A stretch of DNA of 64,000 nucleotides from Rhodobacteraceae bacterium UBA6213 (GTDB taxonomy: Bacteria > Pseudomonadota > Alphaproteobacteria > Rhodobacterales > Rhodobacteraceae), in the NCBI GenBank assembly GCA_002421605.1, contig DISJ01000013.1, positions 9,926-73,925 on the forward strand, written 5' to 3'. How positions within the stretch are numbered: the first letter of the stretch is position 1; each line of letters starts with the position of its first letter. Both the position numbers and the translations under genes were made by a program. The notes beneath the pieces were generated by a model that worked only from the letters and a program-made list of their open reading frames with translations, was not told where the DNA came from and ran no database searches. Shown here in pieces: positions 1-7,841 of this stretch.

Positions 1-139
1 TTTTAGCGCTCGCGGTCAGGGTGTCCATACCGACGAAAAGCCAGTCCGGCAGCCGCGATGGGACAAGCGATCTGAGGGCGGCCGCAGAAAACAGAACGGA
101 GGTGGAACATCCGCTCTTGCGGACCGAAGTTTTGTCCAC
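1..139 (-). CDS. possible partial gene running off the left edge
   Basis: On the minus strand a frame stays open from a GTG at 137-139 to the window edge, about 46 codons. It reads into a plausible stretch (short motif LPDWLFVGMDT). No ribosome binding site is visible and the plus strand is also open over much of this stretch, so coding is uncertain. It would be divergent from the large gene starting at 395. I do not recognise the product. Confidence 0.2.
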   Translation of the reverse strand, partial: MDKTSVRKSGCSTSVLFSAAALRSLVPSRLPDWLFVGMDTLTASAK

Positions 140-394
140 GATTATCGGGAGTTGAATCAGTTAGGTGCATTCGGCCGAAAGGGTGAGTTCATGCAGCGCA
201 AATCATCTACGATTGGTCCCGTTGTATTGGCACTGATCGATGATGCTCGGACTGATCCCATCCGAGCAGCACTTGCCATCAGGGAGGGAGGCGATGTTGC
301 CGTCAGTCCCCAAAGGCGACATCGCAGTGTCAAGTTCCAAGCAGTGCGCCACGATCGGCATTTATAGCGGAAATCAGCATTTTCGGAGATTTAT
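140..394. other. intergenic region upstream of the 735-aa gene
   Basis: No convincing gene. A plus-strand frame stays open to 367 but lacks a good start or ribosome binding site. The only clear signal is a GGAG at 385-388, six bases before the ATG at 395. It probably holds the promoter of the next gene, but no clean -35/-10 pair stands out. Confidence 0.4.
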
Positions 395-2602
395 ATGGTA
401 CGCGCCCCGGCCAGAACCTGCCCGAACCTTTCTCGGCTATTCGATGATGCAGAACCGAGGCTGCTTTCCGGATTTCTTGAAAGCAAAGCTTTCGAGAGAT
501 TGAAATGGCTAGCGACCTACAAGTTCGATCCGGAAAACCCGGACGGTCCATCAATTGCCAGAGAAATGCTGCGGCAAGAAAAGAAGGACCGGCTGGGCCC
601 GCTCGAAGCCGAAGCAGCCCGGATTGTCACAATCGCGAGTGACCGCGGCGAGTACGTCCTCGAAGGTCTCGCCAATACCTCGCTCGAACCCGAAGACGCC
701 AAGGCGCTTCTGAACCAGCGGGACAAGCTCGCGCGAAGCTTGTGGGCCTTTGCCAATGAACACGGCGTGTTTGAAGCGGCAGAAAACAGCCTGCACCTGC
801 GTCTGTACCGGCGATATGACAAGCACTACCAGACCTTCATGGCCGAGCCCTCAGTCAACGGTGGCCCGGACGCCGGTAGCGCAGTACTTGATGCGCTTCT
901 TGCCGATCTCAACAAACGCCTCGATCGCGGCGACGGCTACAGCATCGACAGATTTGATATCCCTGATGACGGCGATGAGCCGGCAGCGGAAATGTACCTG
1001 CTGTTCCATCCAGATCCCCACACAAGCGTTCGGGAGATCGACGACGACGGCAATCGGTCGAGCATCTATTTTCGCCCACCCGGCGAGGCAATGATCGTCT
1101 ACACGCCGTCGACGGGGCGGGTTCATGTCCGCGCAGGCAACCGGAAGCTGCGGCACACCATCGCCGAACGCTTCATCGAGACAGCTCTCGATCAGACCTA
1201 TTCCAACCAGCCTGTCGACTTTCAGGCATACGACATCTCGCAGTTCCTAAAAGGGTTCGATCTCGAGCCTCCGGAACTCGACGACGTGGTGATCAACCGC
1301 ACGCAAGTGATCCGGGCTGACATCAGCATTGGCAATCTCGCCAATCGCCTTTCGCTTTCCACCACGATTGACCAGGACATCTCCAAGATCATCGACGGCC
1401 AGCCGGGCCTCCCGAAGATTTTTGAGCGGGCGGTCGCAATCCGCTTCGTCGAGATCGCGGTGCGGTATCGACGCGCTGGACGGGACGAGGCGCAAACCCT
1501 CGACTTTACGCTTAGTGACCGCAACACAAGCAGCCTCCTCAGCGTCGACGACCCCTTCGAACGGGTTCTGGGGCACCGCCTGCTTAGACACTGGAAGATA
1601 TTGCGCGACGGTCGCTCGCCAAGCGACGCAGAAAGCATGGCGGTGATGCCCGCCTTGCTGGCCATCTGGGACATCGGCGTAGACAAGGTATCTGGCGCAT
1701 GGCTTTTGAATCGTGGTGTCGATCCCGGCCTTCTGACCGAGTTGGGCTTTCTCGTGCCCGCTGGCTGGGAAGGCGATGACCTGATCGATGATGAGGACGA
1801 GGTGGGCCCGGTCGCTGCCGAGGTAATTGTTCGTGTTGAAAAGGGAGACGCGGAGGCAGGCGACCGGAAGGTGGCCGACATCAAGGTCGCCGAGGGGCAG
1901 GTAACGCCTGGAGGTAACCCGGATAGCTACAAGATTTATCGTGTGCGCGACGGTTGGGTCGAGCAACACCTGAAGGCACGTCTAGAACAAACGATTGACG
2001 CGCCTGCCATCGAGAAAATTACCGACCACCTACTCTGCCTTGGAACACTTTCGGTCGATGGTGGTGACGTTCCGATCTACCTCGCGCGTGGCCTCGACCG
2101 GGAGAAGGTCCGGTCCAGCGTCGATACGGAGCTTCGGGCGCGCCACAACCTTGGCATCGGACTGGTCTTGCAGGCTGGCAATGCGCCCGGCCCATGCCTC
2201 GCGGCAAATGTTCTAACGCCGCTCGCCGATCAGATCGACACGGAACAGTTTGAAATCGCATTGGTCGCAGACAAGCTCCGGTCCGTGTTTCGTCGTCACC
2301 GGATCTTGGCCCGTGGTGGCCAGGCTGTCGAACTCGCCCAAAACGGGGAGAACATGGCGACCCTTTTCGTGCCTGGAAAAGGCAGCATCGACATCCGAGG
2401 AGAGAATCGTATCGCGATCATCCAGCGACTGGTCGATGCCCACAACAATGGCCCGATGCCAATGGCGACCGGAGATCTTGTGAAGGACATCGCCGCAGAC
2501 CAATCCCTGTCGAACATTTTCAAGCAACCCTTGTGGGACAAACTGAAGGCCAAATTTCTTAGAAGTCTGGGCCCAAAGGGGCCCTGGGAGATCGCTGTCT
2601 GA
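395..2602 (+). CDS. large protein of unknown function (735 aa)
   Basis: I do not recognise this protein. It is soluble, with no signal peptide or membrane segment. The N-terminal 120 residues are helical and charged. A mixed region follows, then an acidic linker near residues 465-480 (many D and E), then a C-terminal part ending in a probable winged-helix-like segment from about residue 670 (NRIAIIQRLVDAHNNG onwards). The start is supported by GGAG six bases upstream. It stands alone on its strand, immediately left of the prophage, with a repeat and hairpin region directly after it. Its size, isolation and prophage-border position would fit a defence or island gene, but no catalytic motif is visible, so this is inference only. 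Confidence 0.75.
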   Translation: MVRAPARTCPNLSRLFDDAEPRLLSGFLESKAFERLKWLATYKFDPENPDGPSIAREMLRQEKKDRLGPLEAEAARIVTIASDRGEYVLEGLANTSLEPEDAKALLNQRDKLARSLWAFANEHGVFEAAENSLHLRLYRRYDKHYQTFMAEPSVNGGPDAGSAVLDALLADLNKRLDRGDGYSIDRFDIPDDGDEPAAEMYLLFHPDPHTSVREIDDDGNRSSIYFRPPGEAMIVYTPSTGRVHVRAGNRKLRHTIAERFIETALDQTYSNQPVDFQAYDISQFLKGFDLEPPELDDVVINRTQVIRADISIGNLANRLSLSTTIDQDISKIIDGQPGLPKIFERAVAIRFVEIAVRYRRAGRDEAQTLDFTLSDRNTSSLLSVDDPFERVLGHRLLRHWKILRDGRSPSDAESMAVMPALLAIWDIGVDKVSGAWLLNRGVDPGLLTELGFLVPAGWEGDDLIDDEDEVGPVAAEVIVRVEKGDAEAGDRKVADIKVAEGQVTPGGNPDSYKIYRVRDGWVEQHLKARLEQTIDAPAIEKITDHLLCLGTLSVDGGDVPIYLARGLDREKVRSSVDTELRARHNLGIGLVLQAGNAPGPCLAANVLTPLADQIDTEQFEIALVADKLRSVFRRHRILARGGQAVELAQNGENMATLFVPGKGSIDIRGENRIAIIQRLVDAHNNGPMPMATGDLVKDIAADQSLSNIFKQPLWDKLKAKFLRSLGPKGPWEIAV

Positions 2603-2608
2603 CCAGCG

Positions 2609-2650
2609 GCTCCGATCTGGCTCCGATTGGGGGGTCTGACTAGCTCCGAT
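2609..2650. repeat. three copies of GCTCCGAT
   Basis: The octamer GCTCCGAT occurs at 2609-2616, 2620-2627 and 2643-2650, directly after the stop codon of the 735-aa gene and before the hairpin at 2662-2697. Spacing is uneven (11 and 23 bases between starts). It may be a protein-binding cluster or a recombination or attachment scar at the prophage border; function unknown. Confidence 0.5.
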
Positions 2651-2661
2651 TCGCCATGACA

Positions 2662-2697
2662 ATTCGGGTGCTCCATCGAACAGAGGAGCACCCGAAT
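2662..2697 (+). promoter_or_regulatory. perfect 13-bp hairpin covering the RBS and start of the Com-like gene
   Basis: ATTCGGGTGCTCC (2662-2674) pairs perfectly with GGAGCACCCGAAT (2685-2697) across a 10-base loop. The right arm overlaps the GAGGAG ribosome binding site (2683-2688) and the first two bases of the ATG at 2696, so the folded RNA would hide the translation start. There is no T tract, which argues against a simple terminator. In phage Mu, Com opens such a structure in mom mRNA; self-regulation here is inference. Confidence 0.6.
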
Positions 2698-2941
2698 GCC
2701 GACTCCCTTCCCATCGCGCCAACCAGCCCCGTCGACCTGGGCTACAGGCGCGAAACCGAAGCCCACCACCATGAACCCGGAATGGCGCTGCACGCGCTGT
2801 GACAAGCTGCTCGGCGTTTGCCGGGACGGCCGCATGCACCTGCGTTTTGCGCGGGGGCACGAGTACTTCGTGGGCTTCCCCGTTCAGGCCACCTGCCGCG
2901 GCTGCTGGACACTGAATCAGGCGTCCAGCCCCTCCGGTTGA
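2696..2941 (+). CDS. Com-like small zinc-finger protein
   Basis: 81 aa. The centre has CTRCDKLLGV near residues 32-41 and CRGCWTLN near residues 68-75. This is the CxxC...CxxCxxxN pattern of the Mu Com family of zinc-binding translational regulators. Mu Com binds mom mRNA and frees its start; the target here is unknown. An in-frame ATG at 2771 just before the first Cys pair would give a more typical Com length, but GAGGAG seven bases before 2696 supports the longer form. That start is buried in a perfect hairpin. No mom-like gene was seen nearby; the nearest DNA-modifying gene is the methyltransferase at 15.1 kb. Confidence 0.65.
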   Translation: MPTPFPSRQPAPSTWATGAKPKPTTMNPEWRCTRCDKLLGVCRDGRMHLRFARGHEYFVGFPVQATCRGCWTLNQASSPSG

Positions 2942-3041
2942 CGCGCCCTACGCCACCAACCCCCTGAAATCGCAGAGACGCGCGACGTCCTAACCTGGCC
3001 ACGAGAAGGCGCTGGACGCCTGGCCGCAAGGCAGGCGTCCA

Positions 3042-3764
3042 ATGTCTTTCGCATGGCACGAGATTCGTGATCAAATCATGCATTCCGCTTCCACCCTCAG
3101 CTTCCAGCGCAGCTTCGATGCAATTCGGCGCGACAGCGAATCGCTCGGGGGCTTCGGTGATCCAGCTGCATTGCTGGACGCGCTGCACCTCGGTTGCCGT
3201 GCGCCGGACGAGAAAAACCGATTGCTGGTCGCACTGGTCGGGGCCGCACAGTCTTGCGGTGCGGTCTCCGATTGTGCCCTGACGCTGATGCTGCTGGCGC
3301 TCTGGCCGGGGTTGGATGCCGTTCGGCGCAGATCGATCTGGCGAAAGATCGGCACAGGCGACGAGGTCGCGTCCGAAATTCTTGCTCGGGCCTCGGAAGC
3401 CATTCGGTGTGTGGATCTGCAGCGGGTCAATTGGATCGCGGCGACCATCCTGCGGAACATTGAGCGGGACCTGATCCGAACGCGTCAGCGAGAGGACATG
3501 CGCCAGAGACTGCGCAGCGAGACCGACCCCGACAAAATACCGATCGACGGTGACGTGCTTCGGGCCGACGCCAGCCCCGAACTGCTCCACGGCGACCTCG
3601 TCCGCATCGTCGGGAAGGACGCTGATCTGGTGATCCGTGTGGCCATCAACGGTTTCTCCCAAGCCGAGGTCGCGACCGAACTGGGGCTGTCCGAGGCGGC
3701 GACGCGCAAGCGTTACCAGCGGGCGACCCGACGTCTGCGCGATGCCTTGCAAGAAATCTGCTGA
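3042..3764 (+). CDS. sigma-70 region 4-like DNA-binding regulator
   Basis: 240 aa. The last about 40 residues (FSQAEVATELGLSEAATRKR and onward) form a sigma region 4 type helix-turn-helix like that of ECF sigma factors. The N-terminal 200 residues are helical, and I cannot show a clear region 2. It may therefore be a divergent sigma factor or an activator that copies region 4. An AAGGCAGG stretch lies upstream of the chosen ATG; another ATG at 3078 is possible. As one of the first genes of the prophage early region it is a good candidate for switching phage transcription. Confidence 0.65.
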   Translation: MSFAWHEIRDQIMHSASTLSFQRSFDAIRRDSESLGGFGDPAALLDALHLGCRAPDEKNRLLVALVGAAQSCGAVSDCALTLMLLALWPGLDAVRRRSIWRKIGTGDEVASEILARASEAIRCVDLQRVNWIAATILRNIERDLIRTRQREDMRQRLRSETDPDKIPIDGDVLRADASPELLHGDLVRIVGKDADLVIRVAINGFSQAEVATELGLSEAATRKRYQRATRRLRDALQEIC

Positions 3765-3848
3765 TCCGATGTCCCGATCCCTGCGGCGCAGTGGCTTTTC
3801 CCATTCAGACGCCAACGCGCGCCCAACTCAAACCGAAAGTCGACCAGC

Positions 3849-4109
3849 ATGATCAGCAAAGCCGATCTCTTGTCCGCAGACCTCAAGCGCGTTCCCGGCC
3901 TCTACCGCCGGTGGGAACTGCCGGAAATCCTGAAAAACCAACGCGCCTACCGCATCGAGAATGCCGGTTCCCATCAGGATGGGACGCCTCTTGTGGCGAT
4001 CTACGCCGACGCCGAAGCGGGCCAGCCGGGCGACCTGCACAACGCCGCAATCAACGACGCCGAACCGACCTCGGTCCCGCCTGGGACGATGTCGCGGCGG
4101 CCTGAGTAG
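3849..4109 (+). CDS. small hypothetical phage protein
   Basis: 86 aa, unknown function. The N-terminal half (ISKADLLSADLKRVPGLYRR) looks folded, whereas the C-terminal half is rich in Ala, Asp and Pro and probably flexible. The ribosome binding site is weak (GAAAG). It lies between the sigma-like gene and a run of small co-directional unknown genes, so it is probably part of the early operon. Confidence 0.55.
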   Translation: MISKADLLSADLKRVPGLYRRWELPEILKNQRAYRIENAGSHQDGTPLVAIYADAEAGQPGDLHNAAINDAEPTSVPPGTMSRRPE

Positions 4110-4127
4110 CGGGGAAAGGAGGAGATC

Positions 4128-4484
4128 ATGTTCATGGGAACCACACCCTTCATCACGGTCCGCGCTAGCCGACCGCTCGCCGAAATCGAGTTCTGCGCCT
4201 GGATTGGCCAGGCCGTGCCCGGCGACAGGCTGGAATACCACCGCGGCTTTCTGGCCCTCGACATCTTCCCGATGTTCGCCCGCCTGCCGGACCAGCAGCG
4301 GACGGAACTGACGCGGCTCGGATCCCGCGCCTTCTGGGCCGCCGAACGGGGCCTCGTGCATCTCGTCCAGGAACGGATCGGCACCGACCAATTCGCCTAC
4401 ATCGCCGTCGCCCGACCGAAGCCGAAGGCCGCAGCCGTCTCGCTGTCCGCACTGCTGCTCGCTGAGCAAGAGGCTGCCTGTTGA
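4128..4484 (+). CDS. hypothetical phage early protein
   Basis: 118 aa, no recognised domain. It starts at an ATG with a very strong ribosome binding site (AAGGAGGAG about five bases upstream). The protein is soluble, with a helical middle (LPDQQRTELTRLGSRAFWAA) and an Ala-rich tail. It is followed directly by the next small gene of the same operon. Confidence 0.6.
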   Translation: MFMGTTPFITVRASRPLAEIEFCAWIGQAVPGDRLEYHRGFLALDIFPMFARLPDQQRTELTRLGSRAFWAAERGLVHLVQERIGTDQFAYIAVARPKPKAAAVSLSALLLAEQEAAC

Positions 4485-4525
4485 CCGCCCTCCAATCCCT
4501 TTTTGCCGATCATGGAGACCCTAAG

Positions 4526-5014
4526 ATGCCGTTTCCCGCGAATTCCCCCACTGTCGATGATTTGCCGAGCCTCGGCCTGCAAGACATCGCCCGGCTGCCG
4601 ATCGAACTGCTGGCCGTCCTGCAGCGCGATGTCGACGAGCGCCTCAAGCGCGACAAGGCCGCGAAGGCCCGCCTCGACGGGGCGCTGGAGGTCCGTTTTG
4701 CGACCCGCGCCGCCGAGGAACGCCAGTCGCAGGCCAAGGACACTGGCACGGTGCGCTTCGACGAGGGCGATTTCACCGTGGTCGCCGATCTGCCGAAGCG
4801 GGTCGATTGGGATCAGGACCGGCTCGCCGCCATGGTCGAGCGCATGCGCGCGGCCAAAGACGATCCCGCTCAGTATGTCGATATCGCCTACAAGGTGCCC
4901 GAGCGCAAATATGTCGCCTGGCCCGATGCAATCCGCGCCGGTTTCGAGCCCGCGCGCACGGTGCGCACCGGCACGCTGAAGATCGAAATCGTTCCGCAGG
5001 GGGGCGATCAATGA
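4526..5014 (+). CDS. hypothetical phage early protein
   Basis: 162 aa. I chose the ATG at 4526 because GGAG at 4514-4517 precedes it; a TTG at 4481 would add 15 residues but has no good ribosome binding site. A charged helix (residues about 30-75, rich in K, R, E and D) is followed by a small beta-type part (TVRFDEGDFTVVADLPKRVD) and a C-terminus ending in KIEIV. The stop overlaps the next start by four bases (ATGA), so the two genes are translationally coupled. Function unknown. Confidence 0.65.
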   Translation: MPFPANSPTVDDLPSLGLQDIARLPIELLAVLQRDVDERLKRDKAAKARLDGALEVRFATRAAEERQSQAKDTGTVRFDEGDFTVVADLPKRVDWDQDRLAAMVERMRAAKDDPAQYVDIAYKVPERKYVAWPDAIRAGFEPARTVRTGTLKIEIVPQGGDQ

Positions 5015-5784
5015 GCCTGCTCGCCCCGGTATCGGCCCCGTCGCACGACCTGCCCAGCCTGATCGACCGCGCCACCAGCATGCTCTCGGGCGCGAAGTCC
5101 GCGGCCGAAGTGCTCGAGGCGCGCGAGGTGGCCGGACTGGCCTACGACGTGGCGAAACGCGCCGCCCGGCTGCAACGCGCCAAGAGCGCCCATGACGATC
5201 TCGTCGCTGCGGCGCATCGCGCTCAGGCCCATGCGCTCGAGATCGAGGCCCGCGCCAAGCGCCGGCTGGCGGACGAATACGATGCGGCGCAGGCACGGGG
5301 CGAGATAAAGCGCAACGGTGGCGACAGGAGCAGTGTTGAGGACCACAACACTGCTTCGGCAGCCGATCTTGGCATGCGCCGCGATGAAATTCACGAGGCC
5401 CGCCAGATCCGCGACGCCGAGGCGGCAGACCCCGGCATCGTGCGCCGTGCGCTTGATGATCGGTTGGAACGTGGCGAGGAACCGACGCGCGCGGCCCTGC
5501 GCAAGATGGTGGTCGATGCCGCGATGCGTGGGTTGCGCCCGCAGCGGCCCGCCAGCCGGCGCAACCCGCTCTATGTTCCTCCGACGCCCGAGCAGGCGGC
5601 GTGGCGGCATGTCACCGGCACGTTCCGCGCCTTTGCCGAGTGGGCTTCGGAAGGGAACCTCGCCCTTGCCCGCGACGGCATGCGTCAGGCCCAGGATACC
5701 CCGTTTCACGACCTCGATGCCAACGCCATCGCCCAAGGGTCAGCAGCTTTCACAACAATCAAGGAGTGGTTTGATGCTCGATAG
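5011..5784 (+). CDS. hypothetical helical phage protein
   Basis: 257 aa. It starts at the ATG overlapping the previous stop; a longer frame upstream is a shadow of the previous gene. Residues about 20-110 are a long Ala/Arg-rich helical or coiled-coil region. The middle (DLGMRRDEIHEARQIRDAEA) resembles DNA-binding partition or replication adaptor proteins of phages and plasmids, but I cannot assign a family. It overlaps the next gene by 11 bases. Confidence 0.6.
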   Translation: MSLLAPVSAPSHDLPSLIDRATSMLSGAKSAAEVLEAREVAGLAYDVAKRAARLQRAKSAHDDLVAAAHRAQAHALEIEARAKRRLADEYDAAQARGEIKRNGGDRSSVEDHNTASAADLGMRRDEIHEARQIRDAEAADPGIVRRALDDRLERGEEPTRAALRKMVVDAAMRGLRPQRPASRRNPLYVPPTPEQAAWRHVTGTFRAFAEWASEGNLALARDGMRQAQDTPFHDLDANAIAQGSAAFTTIKEWFDAR

Positions 5785-6256
5785 CCAATCAGCGGGTTTT
5801 GCCGAAGGTGTCTGGGAGGCTGCCTCTCAGCTCGGAAACAACGCCCCCAAAATCGCCGATGACATGATGCAGACAGCATTTCCGCTCACCTGTGCGCAGG
5901 CGCGGCAGGAGGGTGCGATGCGGATGCTTCGCACCGGGATCATCACCGAGGTCAAGCGCATCCTGCGCAACCAGAACGACGTTTTGGGACAGTCGGATTT
6001 CTCTGCGATCAGCGAGACATTCGCGCCATTTGTCCAGGACCTGCGCTCGAAGTCCTACTTCGTGGAAAGCGCCGAGGAATACGTCGCGATCCCGGACCTC
6101 ATCGCGGAACCCGACCTGCTCGACGATGCCCGTCGTTTCATGCGGCGCAAGGGCAAGGAATGCCTGAACGAAGCTGACCGTCTGGATGCGCTCTACGTAG
6201 CGGTAACCGCCGACGACGCTGATGCGCTGCAGGCGCGGCAGGGGGTGTCGGCATGA
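5774..6256 (+). CDS. hypothetical phage early protein
   Basis: 160 aa. The start is the ATG at 5774, with AAGGAG at 5761-5766 inside the end of the preceding gene. Helical and acidic, no transmembrane segment, no recognised domain. Its stop overlaps the start of the Sak4-like ATPase by four bases, which ties it to the recombination module. Confidence 0.6.
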   Translation: MLDSQSAGFAEGVWEAASQLGNNAPKIADDMMQTAFPLTCAQARQEGAMRMLRTGIITEVKRILRNQNDVLGQSDFSAISETFAPFVQDLRSKSYFVESAEEYVAIPDLIAEPDLLDDARRFMRRKGKECLNEADRLDALYVAVTADDADALQARQGVSA

Positions 6257-7152
6257 CCGGTGCACTCCCCATCATCACCGCCGATCAGCGCATGGCCGAA
6301 CAGCGCGGCATCAAGGGCGTCATCTTCGGCCCGTCCGGGATTGGCAAAACCACCTTGCTGTGGACGCTGTGGGCGACGACCACATTGTTCTTCGATCTCG
6401 AAGCCGGGGACCTGGCCATCGAGGGGCTGGCGATCGACGTGATCCGTCCGCGCACCTGGAAGGAATGCCGGGACTTCGCGGTGTTCATCGGCGGTCCGAA
6501 CCCGGCGCTCCGTGCCGACCAGCCCTACAGCCAGGCGCATTGCGATGAGGTCCGCGGGCGGTTTGGCGATCCCGCCGCGCTCGACAAATACGACACGGTG
6601 TTCATCGACTCGATCACGGTCGCCGGGCGTCTGTGCTTTCAGTGGTGCAAGGGCCAACCCGAAGCAATGTCGGAGAAAACCGGCAAGCCGGATGTCCGGG
6701 GTGCTTACGGGCTCCATGGCCGCGAGATGATCGCCTGGCTCACGCATCTGCAGCACACACGCGGCAAGAACGTCTGGTTCGTCGGCATCCTCGATCAGAA
6801 GCTGGATGACTTCAACCGCAAGGTGTTCTCACCGCAGATCGACGGCTCCAAGACCGGGTTGGAACTGCCCGGGATCGTCGATCAGGTCATCACCATGATC
6901 GATGTGCCCGACGCGCAGGGTCAACCGCAGCGGGGCTTCGTCTGCCAGACGCTGAACCCCTGGGGCTATCCGGCCAAGGACCGCTCGGGGCGCCTCGCGC
7001 TGCTGGAGCCGCCGCATCTGGGCCAACTGATGGAGAAAATCCGCGGGCCCCTGATCCCCGTGGAACGACGCCTGACCTTTGCACCGCCACAGCTGCCCGC
7101 TCCATCGGCGGTCGGCGGCGCTGACCAATCCAATTCCCCCAACGCCGACTGA
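6253..7152 (+). CDS. Sak4-like P-loop ATPase (phage recombination)
   Basis: 299 aa. A Walker A loop GPSGIGKT at residues 26-33 and a Walker B strand VFIDS at 116-120 place it in the RecA-like AAA group that includes phage Sak4-type single-strand annealing/recombination ATPases. Known Sak4 proteins work with a phage ssDNA-binding protein encoded next to them, and the next gene fits that role. The C-terminal 40 residues are Pro/Ala-rich and probably disordered. It starts within the stop of the previous gene (ATGA). Confidence 0.8.
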   Translation: MTGALPIITADQRMAEQRGIKGVIFGPSGIGKTTLLWTLWATTTLFFDLEAGDLAIEGLAIDVIRPRTWKECRDFAVFIGGPNPALRADQPYSQAHCDEVRGRFGDPAALDKYDTVFIDSITVAGRLCFQWCKGQPEAMSEKTGKPDVRGAYGLHGREMIAWLTHLQHTRGKNVWFVGILDQKLDDFNRKVFSPQIDGSKTGLELPGIVDQVITMIDVPDAQGQPQRGFVCQTLNPWGYPAKDRSGRLALLEPPHLGQLMEKIRGPLIPVERRLTFAPPQLPAPSAVGGADQSNSPNAD

Positions 7153-7165
7153 AAGGACAAATCCG

Positions 7166-7831
7166 ATGACTGGTCTCTGGAACGACTTCAACTCCGCGCA
7201 AAGCAACAGCAACGTCATCCCGAAGGGCACGCTCGCCAAGGTGCGACTGACCATTCGCCCCGGCGGCTTCGATGATCCCTCCCAAGGTTGGACCGGCGGC
7301 TATGCCAAACGCGGCGCCACCGGAGCTGTCTATCTCGACGCCGAATATACCGTGGTCGAAGGGCCCTTTGCCAAACGCAAGATCTGGTCGCTGATCGGGC
7401 TTTACAGCCCGAAGGGCCCCGATTGGGCGAACGCCGGGCGTGGCTTGATCAAGGGCATCCTGAACTCGGCGCGCGGGCTCGATGACAAGGACAACTCGCC
7501 GCAAGCGCAGGCCAAACGCCGGATCGGCGGCTTTGCTGAACTGGACGGGATCGAATTCATCGCCCGGATGGACATCGGTTCCGACACCAGCGGCGAGGAC
7601 AAGAACGAGGTTCGCTCGGCCGTCACGCCCAGCCACCGCGATTATGCGCAGCTGATGGGGCAAGGATCGGCCGCTCAGATGCAGGGTTACGGCCAGCCCC
7701 CGGTAATGAGCGCGCCGCAGCAGGGCTACGCCGCCCCGGCTCAGCGCTACACCGCGCCCACGCCGCAACCGCAGACTCCGCAATCCCCTGCGGCCCCCGG
7801 TTTTTCCGGGCGCCCCAGCTGGGCCGAGTGA
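7166..7831 (+). CDS. probable phage ssDNA-binding protein
   Basis: 221 aa. The start is the ATG at 7166, with AAAGGA at 7152-7157; a longer in-frame extension is a shadow. Residues 1-150 are beta-rich (KGTLAKVRLTIRPGGF near the start) and look like an OB-type or DUF669-like core. The tail from about residue 160 is a long Gln/Pro/Ala/Tyr-rich disordered segment, as in SSB proteins. Placement just after the Sak4-like ATPase supports an ssDNA-binding role. That role is inferred from context and composition rather than a decisive motif. Confidence 0.6.
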   Translation: MTGLWNDFNSAQSNSNVIPKGTLAKVRLTIRPGGFDDPSQGWTGGYAKRGATGAVYLDAEYTVVEGPFAKRKIWSLIGLYSPKGPDWANAGRGLIKGILNSARGLDDKDNSPQAQAKRRIGGFAELDGIEFIARMDIGSDTSGEDKNEVRSAVTPSHRDYAQLMGQGSAAQMQGYGQPPVMSAPQQGYAAPAQRYTAPTPQPQTPQSPAAPGFSGRPSWAE

Positions 7832-7841
7832 GGGACCGACC

